Positions 26,639-37,024 of a stretch of DNA of 64,000 nucleotides are shown here, piece by piece (the first letter of the stretch is position 1; the number at the start of each line of letters is the position of its first letter). Source of the stretch: Pannonibacter sp051860505. GTDB taxonomy: Bacteria > Pseudomonadota > Alphaproteobacteria > Rhizobiales > Stappiaceae. Below the pieces are notes generated by a model that saw only the letters and a program-made list of their open reading frames with translations, had not been told where the DNA came from and did no database searches. Both the position numbers and the translations under genes were made by a program. Where the stretch lies: the NCBI RefSeq assembly GCF_051860505.1, contig NZ_JBHYDX010000011.1, positions 62,001 through 126,000 of the forward strand. The letters run 5' to 3'.

Positions 26639-29491
26639 TCACTGGCCAAGCCGTTCGAGCAGTGCCGGCACATGCACCTGATCGGCCTTGTAGTTGCCGG
26701 TCAGGCTGTACATGACGATGTTGACCCCGGCACGATAGGCATATTCGCGCTGGCCCGGATCATCGGGAACAGTTGGATAGAGCGGGTGGCCGCCGGCATC
26801 CACCGCCCATGCCGCCGCAAGATCATTGCCGGTGATGAGGATCGGCGTCACCCCGTCACCGGAGCGTACGGGCCGCTCGCTGTCCTGCGGACTGGCCTCC
26901 GTCGCCTCGACCCAGAGCGGACTGGTGGCAAAGCGGCCGGGGAAACTGTCGAGCAGGAAAAACGCCTTGGTCAGCACGTGATCCTCAGGCACTGGCTCCA
27001 GCGCGGGGACATCGAGGCCTTCCAGGATCTCGCGCAGCTTCAGTGTCGCCGGCGTGCCGGAGAGGCCAGTGGCCGAGGTGGTGATATGATCCCGGGTGTC
27101 GAAGAGGATAGTCCCGCCACCACGCATGAACCCATCGATGCGGCCCATGGTGCGGGCATCCGGCTTTGGGCTGGCCGGATCGATGGGCCAGTAGAGCAGC
27201 GCGAAAAAGGCCAGTTCATCGCTGGAAATGTCGAGACCAATGGGCGCGCCCGGCTCCAATGCCGTGCGAGCGGCCAGATACTGGGAAAGGCCGTCAAGAC
27301 CCGCGCGACTGGCCTCGTCGATCTCCGGATTGCCAGTGATGACATAGGCAAGCCGCGTCTCGACAGTCGCCTCAAGCGCCTTAAGGTCCTCGGAGGAGGT
27401 TGCCTGGGCCTGCGCCGGCCCGGCTGCACTGACTAGGAGCGAAAGGGCGACGCCGATGGCGAGGAAGCCAACCAAGACGGCAGCCAAACGGGCAAGACGC
27501 AGGCGGCTGAGCATCCCGGCCATCAAGAGCACGATCAGCGCATCCAGCGCCAGCAGCAGGAAGGCAGAGGAGAACAGCCCGGCACGCAGATCCACCGGCT
27601 CGGCATCGAGATAGGGGCGGACGTCAAGACCGTTGCCGAAAGGAGCGGTGTCGAGCGGCATGAGGCGTTCCCCGCCAGAAAGAAGGTTGAGCGCACGGTA
27701 GCCATCCTCGGTGCCATAGAGGCCGGGCGGCGTGTCGCGGCTGGCGCGGACTGCTGCAAATCCCGACGCCGGGATGGAAGTAACATCGGCCCGAGGCGGA
27801 ACGAAGGCGCCGAACCCATCGAGCAGCCGCAGCGGCGGCAGAACGGAGCGCACCTCGGTTTCTGCTGCTGCACCCGCCGGCAGGCCCTCGCCTGAATCGG
27901 GTGCGGCGGCCACGGCGCTGGCTGAGGCAACGATCCGGCGCAGCATGTCGACATAGGTGCCGGAGAGCGGCAGGTTGGACCAGGCACTGTCCGCTGTGAC
28001 ATGGAACAGGACGATGGCCCCCTCCCCGCGCCGGCCGGCGGTGACCAGTGGCGTGCCATCCGTCAGCATGGCCCAGCTGCGCTCGGGCAGATCCGCCGTC
28101 GGCTCGGCAAGCACCTGACGCGACACCAGCACCTCGTCAGGAACGGCGAGCCCGGCAAAGGGCGAGGCGGCGGGGAACGGCGCCAGCTTCTGCGGCTGTT
28201 CCCAAGACAGGCTGCCGCCGAGGGTGCGGCCACCGGCGCGCAGGGCAACCGGCAGAAGATCATCCGTGCTGCCCGCTGTGCGCGGACCGGCAAAGCGGAC
28301 CAGCAACCCGCCGCCACGCACCCAGCGATCGAGCGCTTCGACGGCCGGATCCGGCAGGCGGCCGACATCGGCCAGCATGACGACGGAGACGCCCTGCTCC
28401 AGCAACTCCGGGATGGCTGCGCCGAGATCGGTGGAGCGCGGCAGGCGCAGATCCGCGAAAGGCGCAAGTGCCCGCTGCAGATAATACAGCGGCGACAGCA
28501 GCGGTTGGGCCTGATCGGCCCCAGCGCCGGAAATCAACCCGACCGTGCGCCGGCGCCAGCTGTCATCAATCAGCTTGACAGCTCCGGCGGCACGCTCCCC
28601 GTCGATTTCGAGACGGGCGATGTCATTGCGCAGTTCGCTGGGCAAGGTGAAACTCGCAGAGGCCTCGGCCGCATCGGTCTCGAACCGGGCGATGGCCTCA
28701 CCGAGGACCAGGCCCTTTGGGTCCAGCGCCCTCAGCTTGACGTCGGCAGCCGCTTCCCCGGGCGTGCGGATCAAGGTGGCGGTCAGGGCATCGGCCGTGC
28801 TGGACAGAGCGGCGATGCCCTGCGGCGTCCGGGCACCGGTGTAGAGCGTCAGCGGCGTGGCACCGGCCAGAACGGCCAGATCCCGCTGGAAGGCCCCGGC
28901 AAACGGATCCTCCAACCCGTCGGAGATCCAGACGATGTGGCCGGGTGGTGTCTCGGCGATGGCCTTGCGCAGGGCGGTGACCAGTTCAGCGCGCTGCCGG
29001 TCCCAGGGCTGCGGCGCCATGGCGCGCAATCGTTCAGCGGCAAGGGCGGCGGATGTCGGGGTCAAGGGCTGGGCCGGACCATCGGCCGTGGCCGCGAGGA
29101 TCACCGGCACCTCAGCGGTCTCGGCGAGTTCCAGGACGCCCCGGGCGGCCGTCAACTGACGGTCCCAATCCGCGGCGGAAGTCCAGCCGTTGTCGAGAAG
29201 AATGAGCACCGGGCCCTCGCCGAGCGCGATGCGGTCGGCAGGGCGCCACTGCGGGCCGGCCAGGGCCAGGATCAGCAGAGCAGCGATGAGCAGGCGCAGC
29301 AGGGTCAGCCACCACGGGCTTTTCTGCGGCGTTTCCTCGCGCTTCTCGATGTCGACCAGGAGCCGGGTTGGTGGAAAGGTCACCTCTCGCGGACGCGGCG
29401 GGGTGAAGCGCAGCAGCCACCAGATCACCGGAAGCAGGACAAGCGCACCAAGAACAGCGGGCGCGGCGAAGGCGAGCGGCAGACCGAACAT
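26639..29491 (-). CDS. DUF4159 protein with BatA-like N-terminus
   Basis: 950 residues. The N-terminus resembles the aerotolerance regulator BatA membrane segment (LPVIWWLLRFTPPRPREV and LLRLLIAALLILALAGPQW). A von Willebrand-like region holds VLILLDNGWTSA. The last about 220 residues are the DUF4159 domain (RLAYVITGNPEIDEASRAGL, FFALLYWPID, GTILFDTRDH, VLTKAFFLLDSFPGR). The start ATG 29491 overlaps the TGA of the DUF58 gene by one base. Function unknown; cell-envelope role inferred from the cluster. Confidence 0.9.
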   Translation of the reverse strand: MFGLPLAFAAPAVLGALVLLPVIWWLLRFTPPRPREVTFPPTRLLVDIEKREETPQKSPWWLTLLRLLIAALLILALAGPQWRPADRIALGEGPVLILLDNGWTSAADWDRQLTAARGVLELAETAEVPVILAATADGPAQPLTPTSAALAAERLRAMAPQPWDRQRAELVTALRKAIAETPPGHIVWISDGLEDPFAGAFQRDLAVLAGATPLTLYTGARTPQGIAALSSTADALTATLIRTPGEAAADVKLRALDPKGLVLGEAIARFETDAAEASASFTLPSELRNDIARLEIDGERAAGAVKLIDDSWRRRTVGLISGAGADQAQPLLSPLYYLQRALAPFADLRLPRSTDLGAAIPELLEQGVSVVMLADVGRLPDPAVEALDRWVRGGGLLVRFAGPRTAGSTDDLLPVALRAGGRTLGGSLSWEQPQKLAPFPAASPFAGLAVPDEVLVSRQVLAEPTADLPERSWAMLTDGTPLVTAGRRGEGAIVLFHVTADSAWSNLPLSGTYVDMLRRIVASASAVAAAPDSGEGLPAGAAAETEVRSVLPPLRLLDGFGAFVPPRADVTSIPASGFAAVRASRDTPPGLYGTEDGYRALNLLSGGERLMPLDTAPFGNGLDVRPYLDAEPVDLRAGLFSSAFLLLALDALIVLLMAGMLSRLRLARLAAVLVGFLAIGVALSLLVSAAGPAQAQATSSEDLKALEATVETRLAYVITGNPEIDEASRAGLDGLSQYLAARTALEPGAPIGLDISSDELAFFALLYWPIDPASPKPDARTMGRIDGFMRGGGTILFDTRDHITTSATGLSGTPATLKLREILEGLDVPALEPVPEDHVLTKAFFLLDSFPGRFATSPLWVEATEASPQDSERPVRSGDGVTPILITGNDLAAAWAVDAGGHPLYPTVPDDPGQREYAYRAGVNIVMYSLTGNYKADQVHVPALLERLGQ

Positions 29492-30420
29492 CACAGACGC
29501 CCTCCCTTGCCTGTGAGCCCGTCCGAATGGCCGCTGAGGCGCTCATGCAGCGCCAGCAGCGGCTCGGTCGCAGACCGGTCGGTGTGGTGCAGGATATAGC
29601 TCCAGCCGGCGCGGGTGGCGAGCTGGCGCAAGGCATCCTTGCGCTCGGCCAGGCGCGCCTGATAGGCCGCGCGCCAGCTTTCGGCGCGTCCCGTCGTCAG
29701 CTTGAGGCCGGATTCCGGGTCGCGGAACTCGACCCGGCCATCGAAGGGGAAGGTCTCCTCGATCGGATCCAGCACCTGGACCAGCGCGCCGCGTGCCCCG
29801 GTCCCGGCCACCCGGTTGACCCAGTTGGCGATGTCGGCGAGGGGATCCAGAAAATCGGCGATCAGCACCACGTCGGAAAAGCGCCGAATGCCGGTGCTGT
29901 CCGGCAGTGCGGCAGGCTTGGCCAGATGCACCAGCGCATCGGCGAGACGCTCGGCGGCATTGCGGTCGGACAGGGGCCGGGTCACGCCTGGCAGGCCGAT
30001 GCGCTCGCCGCTGCCGGCCAGCATGTCGGCAAGGGCCAGCAACAGGACGATCGCGCGGTCGCGCTTGGAGACATGTGACAGATTGGACCGGAAGGACATG
30101 GAGGACGACAGATCCGCCCACAGCCACAGCGTATGTGCGGCCTCCCATTCCCGTTCGCGGACATAAAGATGGTCATCGCGGGCCGAGCGACGCCAGTCGA
30201 TGCGCCGGGCCGGCTCGCCCATGTTGAACGGACGGAACTGCCAGAAGGTCTCGCCGGGCCCAGAGCGCCGGCGGCCATGCCAACCAGCGGAGACCGTGTT
30301 GCCGATGTGGCGGGCATCGACCAGCAGATCCGGCAGGGCTTCGGCAAGGCTGCGGGCCTCGCCCATGGTGACGGGGCCGGCCAGGGATGTGTCTGCTGCT
30401 GTCTCCGCGCCGCGCGCCAT
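29491..30420 (-). CDS. DUF58 domain protein
   Basis: 309 residues. DUF58 signature: GRRRSGPGETFWQFRPFNMGEPARRIDWRRSAR split by the usual spacing, then a von Willebrand-type fold with LWADLSSSMSFRS (MIDAS-like DxSxS). In other bacteria DUF58 proteins pair with MoxR ATPases and help assemble or activate complexes. It starts 15 bases after the MoxR gene stop and overlaps the next gene. Confidence 0.92.
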   Translation of the reverse strand: MARGAETAADTSLAGPVTMGEARSLAEALPDLLVDARHIGNTVSAGWHGRRRSGPGETFWQFRPFNMGEPARRIDWRRSARDDHLYVREREWEAAHTLWLWADLSSSMSFRSNLSHVSKRDRAIVLLLALADMLAGSGERIGLPGVTRPLSDRNAAERLADALVHLAKPAALPDSTGIRRFSDVVLIADFLDPLADIANWVNRVAGTGARGALVQVLDPIEETFPFDGRVEFRDPESGLKLTTGRAESWRAAYQARLAERKDALRQLATRAGWSYILHHTDRSATEPLLALHERLSGHSDGLTGKGGRL

Positions 30421-30435
30421 TCAGCTTCTCCCACC

Positions 30436-31449
<1,014 letters not shown>

Positions 31450-31684
31450 CGCGGACCTCTTCGCTTTGCCTGCATCACCACCGGACGGCTTGGCCGAACA
31501 GGCCATTGGTTCGAATACTCTGACAGCATATCTTAACCCCGGTAAGCCGCTAATTCTGGCAAGAGCTTCTGTGAGCGGCCTACGGACCAGGCCGTGAGCA
31601 TGGATCACACCGCCCGGACATGGCGGAAGAATGGCGATGCAGCCGCTGCCCCTTGGGACGCAGCAGGGCGAACAGGAAGAAACG

Positions 31685-32284
31685 ATGACGCAACTGGATG
31701 CAGGACTGACCGCGCTGCTGGCCCGCGCCGGGGCCGGCAATGGCCGCAAGCCGCCGGTTGAACAGTGGAATCCCCCGTTTTGCGGCGATCTGGACATGCG
31801 CATCGCGGTCGATGGCAGTTGGCATTACATGGGCTCCCCCATCGGCCGGGAGGCGCTGGTGCGGCTGTTTGCGTCTGTCCTGCGCCGCGACGCGGACGGG
31901 GCTCACTATCTTGTGACCCCTGTGGAAAAGGTAAGGATTCGCGTCGACGACGCTCCGTTCCTGGCCGTGGAGTTGCATGCGGAGGACACCGGCCCGGCGC
32001 AGCGACTCACCCTGCGCACCAGTGTCGGAGATGTGATCACCGCCGGCCCCGAACATCCGTTGCGGTTTGCTGTCGAGGCTGACACTGGCGGCCTGAAGCC
32101 CTATGTCCATGTTCGCGGACGGCTGGAGGCGCTGCTGGCGCGGCCGCTGCTCTACGAGCTTGCGGACCTGTTCGTGGACCGGGACGGGGAAACCGGGGTG
32201 TGGAGCGGCGGGGCTTTCTTTGCCTTGCCGACCGAAGCCTTGGACAAAATGGAAACAGACACGAACGGGGAGACGGCAGCGTGA
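31685..32284 (+). CDS. DUF1285 family protein
   Basis: 199 residues. Typical DUF1285 features: PPFCGDLDMRIAVDGSWHYMGSPIGREALVRLFASVLRR (in segments), YLVTPVEKVRIRVDDAPF, and YVHVRGRLEALLARPLLYEL. Function unknown. CAGGAAGAAACG precedes ATG 31685. First of four overlapping genes (Nudix, DUF6111, CCA enzyme). Divergent from the moxR operon with a 235-base gap. Confidence 0.92.
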   Translation: MTQLDAGLTALLARAGAGNGRKPPVEQWNPPFCGDLDMRIAVDGSWHYMGSPIGREALVRLFASVLRRDADGAHYLVTPVEKVRIRVDDAPFLAVELHAEDTGPAQRLTLRTSVGDVITAGPEHPLRFAVEADTGGLKPYVHVRGRLEALLARPLLYELADLFVDRDGETGVWSGGAFFALPTEALDKMETDTNGETAA

Positions 32285-32919
32285 GCGTGGTGGATCTGGC
32301 GCCCTATAGCCTGGCGGAGTTCCGCAGCATGGCGCTGTCGCGCCTGCCGGTTCCCGCCGACCGTGTCACGGGCGACCACATTCTCAACCCGGACATGGGG
32401 CCGTATGCGAAATGGACCGGGGCACCGCGCGAGGCAGCGGTGCTGATCCCGATCCTTGAGCGAAGCAGCGGCAAGGTGAGCGTCCTGTTCACCGAACGCA
32501 CCGCGCATCTGTCCTCCCACGCCGGACAGGTGGCATTTCCCGGCGGAAAGATCGACCCCGAGGACGGGACGCCGGAAATGGCGGCCCTTCGGGAGGCGGA
32601 AGAGGAAATCGGCCTCCATCGCCACCATGTCGAACCCTTCGCCCGGCTCGCCCCCTATCTTACCGGCTCCGGCTACCGGGTGACACCGATCATCGGCTTC
32701 GTCAGCGGCGATCCAGTGCTAACGCCAAACCCCGGTGAAGTGGCCGATGTCTTCGAGGTTCCGCTGGCCTTCCTCATGGATCCGGCAAATCATCAGCGCC
32801 AAAGCCGGGACTGGCAGGGCAAGGCGCGCTATTTCTACGCCATGCCCTATGAAACCAGATACATCTGGGGCGTGACCGCGGGCATTGTCCGCTCCCTTTA
32901 CGAAACGGTGTATGGCTGA
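32281..32919 (+). CDS. CoA pyrophosphatase (Nudix hydrolase)
   Basis: 212 residues. The UPF0035/CoAse mark LLSSHAGQVAFPGGKID-type segment is LSSHAGQVAFPGGKIDPEDG, followed by the Nudix box residues TPEMAALREAEEEIGL. Such enzymes split CoA and its derivatives. The start is GTG 32281, overlapping the TGA of the DUF1285 gene. Part of the DUF1285-Nudix-DUF6111-cca operon common in Alphaproteobacteria. Confidence 0.92.
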   Translation: MSVVDLAPYSLAEFRSMALSRLPVPADRVTGDHILNPDMGPYAKWTGAPREAAVLIPILERSSGKVSVLFTERTAHLSSHAGQVAFPGGKIDPEDGTPEMAALREAEEEIGLHRHHVEPFARLAPYLTGSGYRVTPIIGFVSGDPVLTPNPGEVADVFEVPLAFLMDPANHQRQSRDWQGKARYFYAMPYETRYIWGVTAGIVRSLYETVYG

Positions 32920-33179
32920 TGCTGCGCGTATTTCTCACACAGCTCCTGTTCTTCCTGCTGCCGTTCATTGGCTATGCCATGTGGCTGTGGTTCACCCGAA
33001 AGGGGCAAAGCGCCGACAACTGGCGCAACGGCCCGGTGTTCTGGCTCATTTTCAGTGGCCTCCTGATCAGCATCGGCAGCTTTATCCTGATGGCGAGCTT
33101 CGACCGGATGCCGCAGGACAAGGAGTACAGGCCGGCAGAGTTCCGCGACGGCGCGCTCGTGCCCGGACGCTATGAATAA
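32919..33179 (+). CDS. DUF6111 family small membrane protein
   Basis: 86 residues with two membrane helices (LTQLLFFLLPFIGYAMWLWF and VFWLIFSGLLISIGSFILMA) and the C-terminal pattern ...EYRPAEFRDGALVPGRYE. Function unknown. Its start shares one base with the preceding stop, and its end overlaps the CCA enzyme start by eight bases. Confidence 0.9.
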   Translation: MLRVFLTQLLFFLLPFIGYAMWLWFTRKGQSADNWRNGPVFWLIFSGLLISIGSFILMASFDRMPQDKEYRPAEFRDGALVPGRYE

Positions 33180-34407
33180 CGCACTGCCCGCGCTGGCATC
33201 AGCTGCCTGGCTGAAGGCCCCTGCCCTGCAGCGCGTTTTTGGCGCCATCGGGCGTGACGGCGATGAACTGCGCGCTGTCGGCGGCGCGGTGCGCAACAGC
33301 CTCCTCGATGAACCGGTCAGTGATGTCGACCTGTGCACCACGGCCCTGCCGCACCAGGTGATGCAACGGGCCGAGAAGGCCGGGCTGAAGGCGATCCCGA
33401 CAGGCATCGACCACGGCACGGTGACGGTGGTGAGTTCGGGTGAGGCCTTCGAGATCACCACCTTGCGCGAAGATGTAGAGACCTTCGGCCGTCATGCGGT
33501 GGTGCGGTTCGGACGCGACTGGACGCATGACGCGGCCCGGCGTGATTTCACCCTGAATGCGCTTTATTGCTCTGCCGATGGCACCTTGCATGACCCCTTG
33601 GGCGGGCTTGCCGATTGCCTTGCCCGAAAAGTCCGCTTCATCGGCGATGCCAGCCAGCGCATCCGGGAAGACTATCTGCGCATCCTGCGTTTTTTCCGCA
33701 TGCAGGCGACCTACGGCCGCGGAGATCTGGACGGCGAGGGCCTCAGCGCCTCGATTGCCCTGCGCGATGGTCTGCGCCAGCTGTCAGCCGAACGGGTGGG
33801 CAGCGAGTTGAAACGGCTTGTCGTCGCCCCGAAGGCAGCACCCGTCGTGCATCTGATGGAGGACAGCGGGATACTGGAAATCGTCACCGGCGGGGTTGCG
33901 CGGCTTGCTGATTTCGAGGCGCTGAAGCACTTGCAGCCGGATCTGCCGGAAGCCGCCGCAGCGCCCGTCTGCCTCGCCGCGCTGTTCGGTTTCGGGACCG
34001 ATGACCTTGAGCGCTTGGCCGAGCGCCTGCGATTGTCCAATGCCGAACGCGACCGGATGGTTCGCGCAAGACTGGCAGCCGATCGCATCGTGGCGACGTC
34101 AGATGCACAGCGCACCGTCAAGGCGCTGCTTGTCGACGAGGGCGGGACGACGGCGGCCGATGGTCTGGCACTGGCGACCGCGATGTTGAGGGCAAGAGGC
34201 GAGGATGGAAGACAGCTAGCTGCCGCTCGGGCCTTGCTGACGGACTGGACCGTACCGGTGTTTCCGGTGACGGGACGCGACCTGATCGAACTTGGCCTGG
34301 AAAAAGGCCCGGCGCTCGGGGCAGAGCTGGCGCGCCTCAGGACGGCCTGGGCTGACAGTGACTACACCGTCAGCCGGACCGACCTGCTTGCCCTGATCAG
34401 CCCCTAA
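33172..34407 (+). CDS. cca: CCA-adding tRNA nucleotidyltransferase
   Basis: 411 residues, class II nucleotidyltransferase. Adds or repairs the 3' CCA of tRNAs. Seen: LRAVGGAVRNSLLDEPVSDVDL (GGxVR and catalytic DxD), TGIDHGTVTVV, RRDFTLNALY, and the neck RIREDYLRILRFFRM. The C-terminal half is the helical tRNA-binding part. End of a tightly overlapped four-gene operon; its stop region overlaps the convergent GNAT gene by four bases. Confidence 0.95.
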   Translation: MNNALPALASAAWLKAPALQRVFGAIGRDGDELRAVGGAVRNSLLDEPVSDVDLCTTALPHQVMQRAEKAGLKAIPTGIDHGTVTVVSSGEAFEITTLREDVETFGRHAVVRFGRDWTHDAARRDFTLNALYCSADGTLHDPLGGLADCLARKVRFIGDASQRIREDYLRILRFFRMQATYGRGDLDGEGLSASIALRDGLRQLSAERVGSELKRLVVAPKAAPVVHLMEDSGILEIVTGGVARLADFEALKHLQPDLPEAAAAPVCLAALFGFGTDDLERLAERLRLSNAERDRMVRARLAADRIVATSDAQRTVKALLVDEGGTTAADGLALATAMLRARGEDGRQLAAARALLTDWTVPVFPVTGRDLIELGLEKGPALGAELARLRTAWADSDYTVSRTDLLALISP

Positions 34408-34931
34408 CCCGCCCCGCCGCGAACGAGACCGGACGGCATCGGAGAGCCGTCCAGCATGGCGACCAGCAAGCGGTTCGGATCGACCGGCCCAGGCATGACA
34501 ATGCGGCCGAAGGGCACCGGATCGAAGCCGAAGGGGCCATAATAAGGCGGATCGCCCACCAGCAGCACGGCCGTTTCGCCGAGCCGCTTCGCCTCGTCCA
34601 GTGCCGTGCGCATCAGCAACTTGCCGAGACCCCGGTTCTTGTATTCCGGCGCGACGGTCAGCGGCCCGAGCAGCATTGCCGGCGTGTCGCCGATGCGGAT
34701 GCGCGTCAGCCGAACGGAGCCGGCGACCTGATCCCCGGCAAGGCCGACGTAGCTGAGGCGCTCGTCATGCGGGATACCCTCGCGGATGCGAAACGCTGTG
34801 CGGACGAAACGGCCAGGGCCAAAGGCTGCGGCTTGCAGGGCGTCAACAGCAGCCTCGTCGCACGGGTGCTCAAGGCGAATGAACCAGGTGTCGGCTTTCA
34901 TGATCATGGGATCCGGGGCAGATAAGGACAT
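34404..34931 (-). CDS. GNAT-family N-acetyltransferase (YhbS-like)
   Basis: 175 residues. The acetyl-CoA site is LGPLTVAPEYKNRGLGKLLM; then LVGDPPYYGPFGFDPVP, typical of the YhbS subgroup. Substrate unknown. Convergent with cca, overlapping by four bases. Confidence 0.88.
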   Translation of the reverse strand: MSLSAPDPMIMKADTWFIRLEHPCDEAAVDALQAAAFGPGRFVRTAFRIREGIPHDERLSYVGLAGDQVAGSVRLTRIRIGDTPAMLLGPLTVAPEYKNRGLGKLLMRTALDEAKRLGETAVLLVGDPPYYGPFGFDPVPFGRIVMPGPVDPNRLLVAMLDGSPMPSGLVRGGAG

Positions 34932-35151
34932 CAGTCACGTCCGTTGCCCGGTTCCGCCGCAGCGGACGGGTCCGCTCAGCAGCCAGACAGGAGACGCGCG
35001 AAGGCGGACGAGATCCGGTCTCGTCGGCAGCGTCGTCGTCGCAGGTCATGGCACGCGATCATCGCAAGTCCCGAAAACGGCTGCGCCTTGCAGCCAACAA
35101 GAATCGCACTATCACGCGTCAGCCGATCAGGTCCATGAAAAAATTCAGCAC

Positions 35152-35634
35152 TCACCAGATCGCACTGGGCGCCATCCGGCCGGCACGTTCATCAAGCCGG
35201 CGCAAGGTTGCGCTGGTGATGTCCGCCGGCAGGGCCACAGGCGAGAAGAAACGGGCTTCCGCAATCTCACTGTTGGGCACCGGACTGCGGCTTGGCGGAT
35301 CCCACTCGGTAATCTCAAAAAGGGCAACGTGATCGCGGCGGGTGGTTTCCCGGTTGTGATAGAGGCCGAGCAGAACCGGTTCGCTGCGGGCAATGATCCC
35401 CGTTTCCTCGAAAGTCTCTCGCACTGCCGCCTCGGCCAGCGTCTCGCCCACATCGACGCCGCCGCCGGGAAAATACCAGCCCGGCAGATAGGTGTGGCGA
35501 ACCAGCAGCACATAGCCGGAGGCATCGCGCAGGATCACGCGAACACCCAGGGTATGGGCATGCCGCAAGAGCGCCGCGCCATGAATCAGGCGGCGTGTGA
35601 AACGGGCAGGAAGCAGCGACAGGAGAAAATGCAT
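35152..35634 (-). CDS. Nudix hydrolase
   Basis: 160 residues. Nudix box residues GGGVDVGETLAEAAVRETFEETGI are complete (Gly, Glu, REx2EE). The N-terminal half includes GVRVILRDASGYVLLVRH and LPGWYFPGG. Substrate unknown; the PGWYFPGGGVDVGET form is common in house-cleaning nucleoside diphosphate hydrolases. A 220-base gap without a recognised feature lies between it and the GNAT gene. Confidence 0.88.
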   Translation of the reverse strand: MHFLLSLLPARFTRRLIHGAALLRHAHTLGVRVILRDASGYVLLVRHTYLPGWYFPGGGVDVGETLAEAAVRETFEETGIIARSEPVLLGLYHNRETTRRDHVALFEITEWDPPSRSPVPNSEIAEARFFSPVALPADITSATLRRLDERAGRMAPSAIW

Positions 35635-35755
35635 GGTTCACATATGCCAATGCAGCCGCAAGAGACAAGCCTTGATCCCTTGCGGCGCAGCAATAGCTAA
35701 CGCGCAGGAAACCGGCCATGCGGAAAACGCAGCCCTGCCCCTCGGGAAAGTTGGA

Positions 35756-35783
35756 TTGTGCACGTGCGAAGAAAGGTTATATA
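35756..35783 (+). promoter_or_regulatory. sigma-70-type promoter for the 38-codon gene
   Basis: TTGTGC (-35), 16-base spacer, TATATA (-10). Transcription would start near 35790, about 75 bases before ATG 35865. Confidence 0.6.
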
Positions 35784-35864
35784 TCGCGCATTCCGATCAA
35801 AAAGCGGGCAGCGACTTGCACAATCCCTGCGCAAGGCTCTCGCCGGAAACCAAAAGAGTTCAAA

Positions 35865-35981
35865 ATGTTTACCGCTCTGTTCACGCGCCGTCGTCGCACT
35901 CGCCGCTTCGCATGGAAGCCGGAGATTGACCTGAGCAATCCGCGCATCCGTGCCACCCTGTCGACCTTCAGCGCCAACTAA
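35865..35981 (+). CDS. 38-residue basic small protein, unknown
   Basis: Starts MFTALFTRRRRTRRFAWK and ends RATLSTFSAN: an Arg-rich N-terminus after a short hydrophobic start, then a polar tail. No family recognised. It is supported as a gene by its context: a good promoter at 35756-35783 and a strong terminator 18 bases after the stop, so it is a single-gene transcript of about 240 bases. The ribosome binding site (AAGAG) is only moderate. It might instead be a small regulatory RNA with a coding segment. Confidence 0.55.
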   Translation: MFTALFTRRRRTRRFAWKPEIDLSNPRIRATLSTFSAN

Positions 35982-35999
35982 GGCTGCGAAGCACCGATA

Positions 36000-36033
36000 A
36001 AAAAGACGTCCGGCCTCCCCCGGGCGTTTTTTT
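36000..36033 (+). terminator. rho-independent terminator of the 38-codon gene
   Basis: ACGTCCGG / CCGGGCGT stem (one G-U pair) with a short C-rich loop, A tract before and a run of seven T after. Confidence 0.88.
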
Positions 36034-36093
36034 ATAACCGCAGGAACCGGCTTTTCGCTTGACCGGCAGCTAATGGCAGCGAACATGCGGCCC

Positions 36094-37005
36094 ATGTTTC
36101 GACTGGCACATTTCTCCGATCCGCATCTCGGGCCCCTGCCCGACCCGAGCCTGTGGCAGCTCGCCTCCAAGCGCGTGCTCGGCTTCGTCAACTGGCGCCG
36201 CAACCGGTTGCGCGCCATGGGCGGCGATACGCTCGCCCGGCTGCTCGACGACATGGAGGCAGCCGAACCCGACCACATCGCCCTGACCGGCGACCTCGTC
36301 AACATCGCCCTGCCGGCCGAAATCAGCGCGGCCCGTGACTGGCTCACCGCCGTCGCGGCGCCGGATCGGTTGTCCGTGGTGCCCGGCAATCACGACGCCT
36401 ATGTGCCCGGCGCACTCCGCAGCGCGATGCAGGCCTGGCACGCCTACATGACCGGCGACGACAGCGCCATGACACAGCATGGCGCGGCGCACTTCCCCTA
36501 TGTCCGGCGGCGCGGACCGGTCGCCATCATCGGCGTCTCCACCGCCAAGGCCACCGCGCCCGGCTTTGCCTCCGGTCGGGTTGGCGTGCGCCAGACCCGG
36601 CGGCTGATGCAGATGCTGGAGAACCTGGGGAAGGAGCAGGTGTTCCGGGTGGTGCTGATCCACCACCCGCCCTTCAAGGGCGCGACAAGCTGGTACAAAC
36701 GGCTGGAAGATGCCTCCCGCGTGCGCGCCGCCATCAAGCGCTCAGGCGCCGAACTCGTGCTGCATGGCCACACCCATATCGACAGCCGGACGGTGATCGA
36801 GGGGCCGCACGGGCCAGTGCCGGTGATCGGCGTTCCATCCGCCAGCCAGAGCCCCGGCGGGCACAAACCCGGCGCCCGCTACAACCTGTTCGATATTGCG
36901 CGCAAAGACACCGGATGGACCTGCCATCTCGAAGAGCGCGGGTTTGCTGAAATTGGTGGCGGGATTGACGTGATTGACCGGCTGGACCTGACGATCCCCG
37001 GCTAG
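36094..37005 (+). CDS. calcineurin-like metallophosphoesterase
   Basis: 303 residues. The five metal-binding blocks are present: FSDPHLG, GDLVN, GNHD, HHPPF and GHTH. Many such enzymes are phosphodiesterases; substrate unknown. ATG 36094 (MFRLAHFSD) fits the conserved N-terminus; ATG 36073 and 36085 are also possible and no ribosome binding site decides. Monocistronic, convergent with the next gene. Confidence 0.9.
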   Translation: MFRLAHFSDPHLGPLPDPSLWQLASKRVLGFVNWRRNRLRAMGGDTLARLLDDMEAAEPDHIALTGDLVNIALPAEISAARDWLTAVAAPDRLSVVPGNHDAYVPGALRSAMQAWHAYMTGDDSAMTQHGAAHFPYVRRRGPVAIIGVSTAKATAPGFASGRVGVRQTRRLMQMLENLGKEQVFRVVLIHHPPFKGATSWYKRLEDASRVRAAIKRSGAELVLHGHTHIDSRTVIEGPHGPVPVIGVPSASQSPGGHKPGARYNLFDIARKDTGWTCHLEERGFAEIGGGIDVIDRLDLTIPG

Positions 37006-37024
37006 CCGCCCGACTTGGCCAGGC

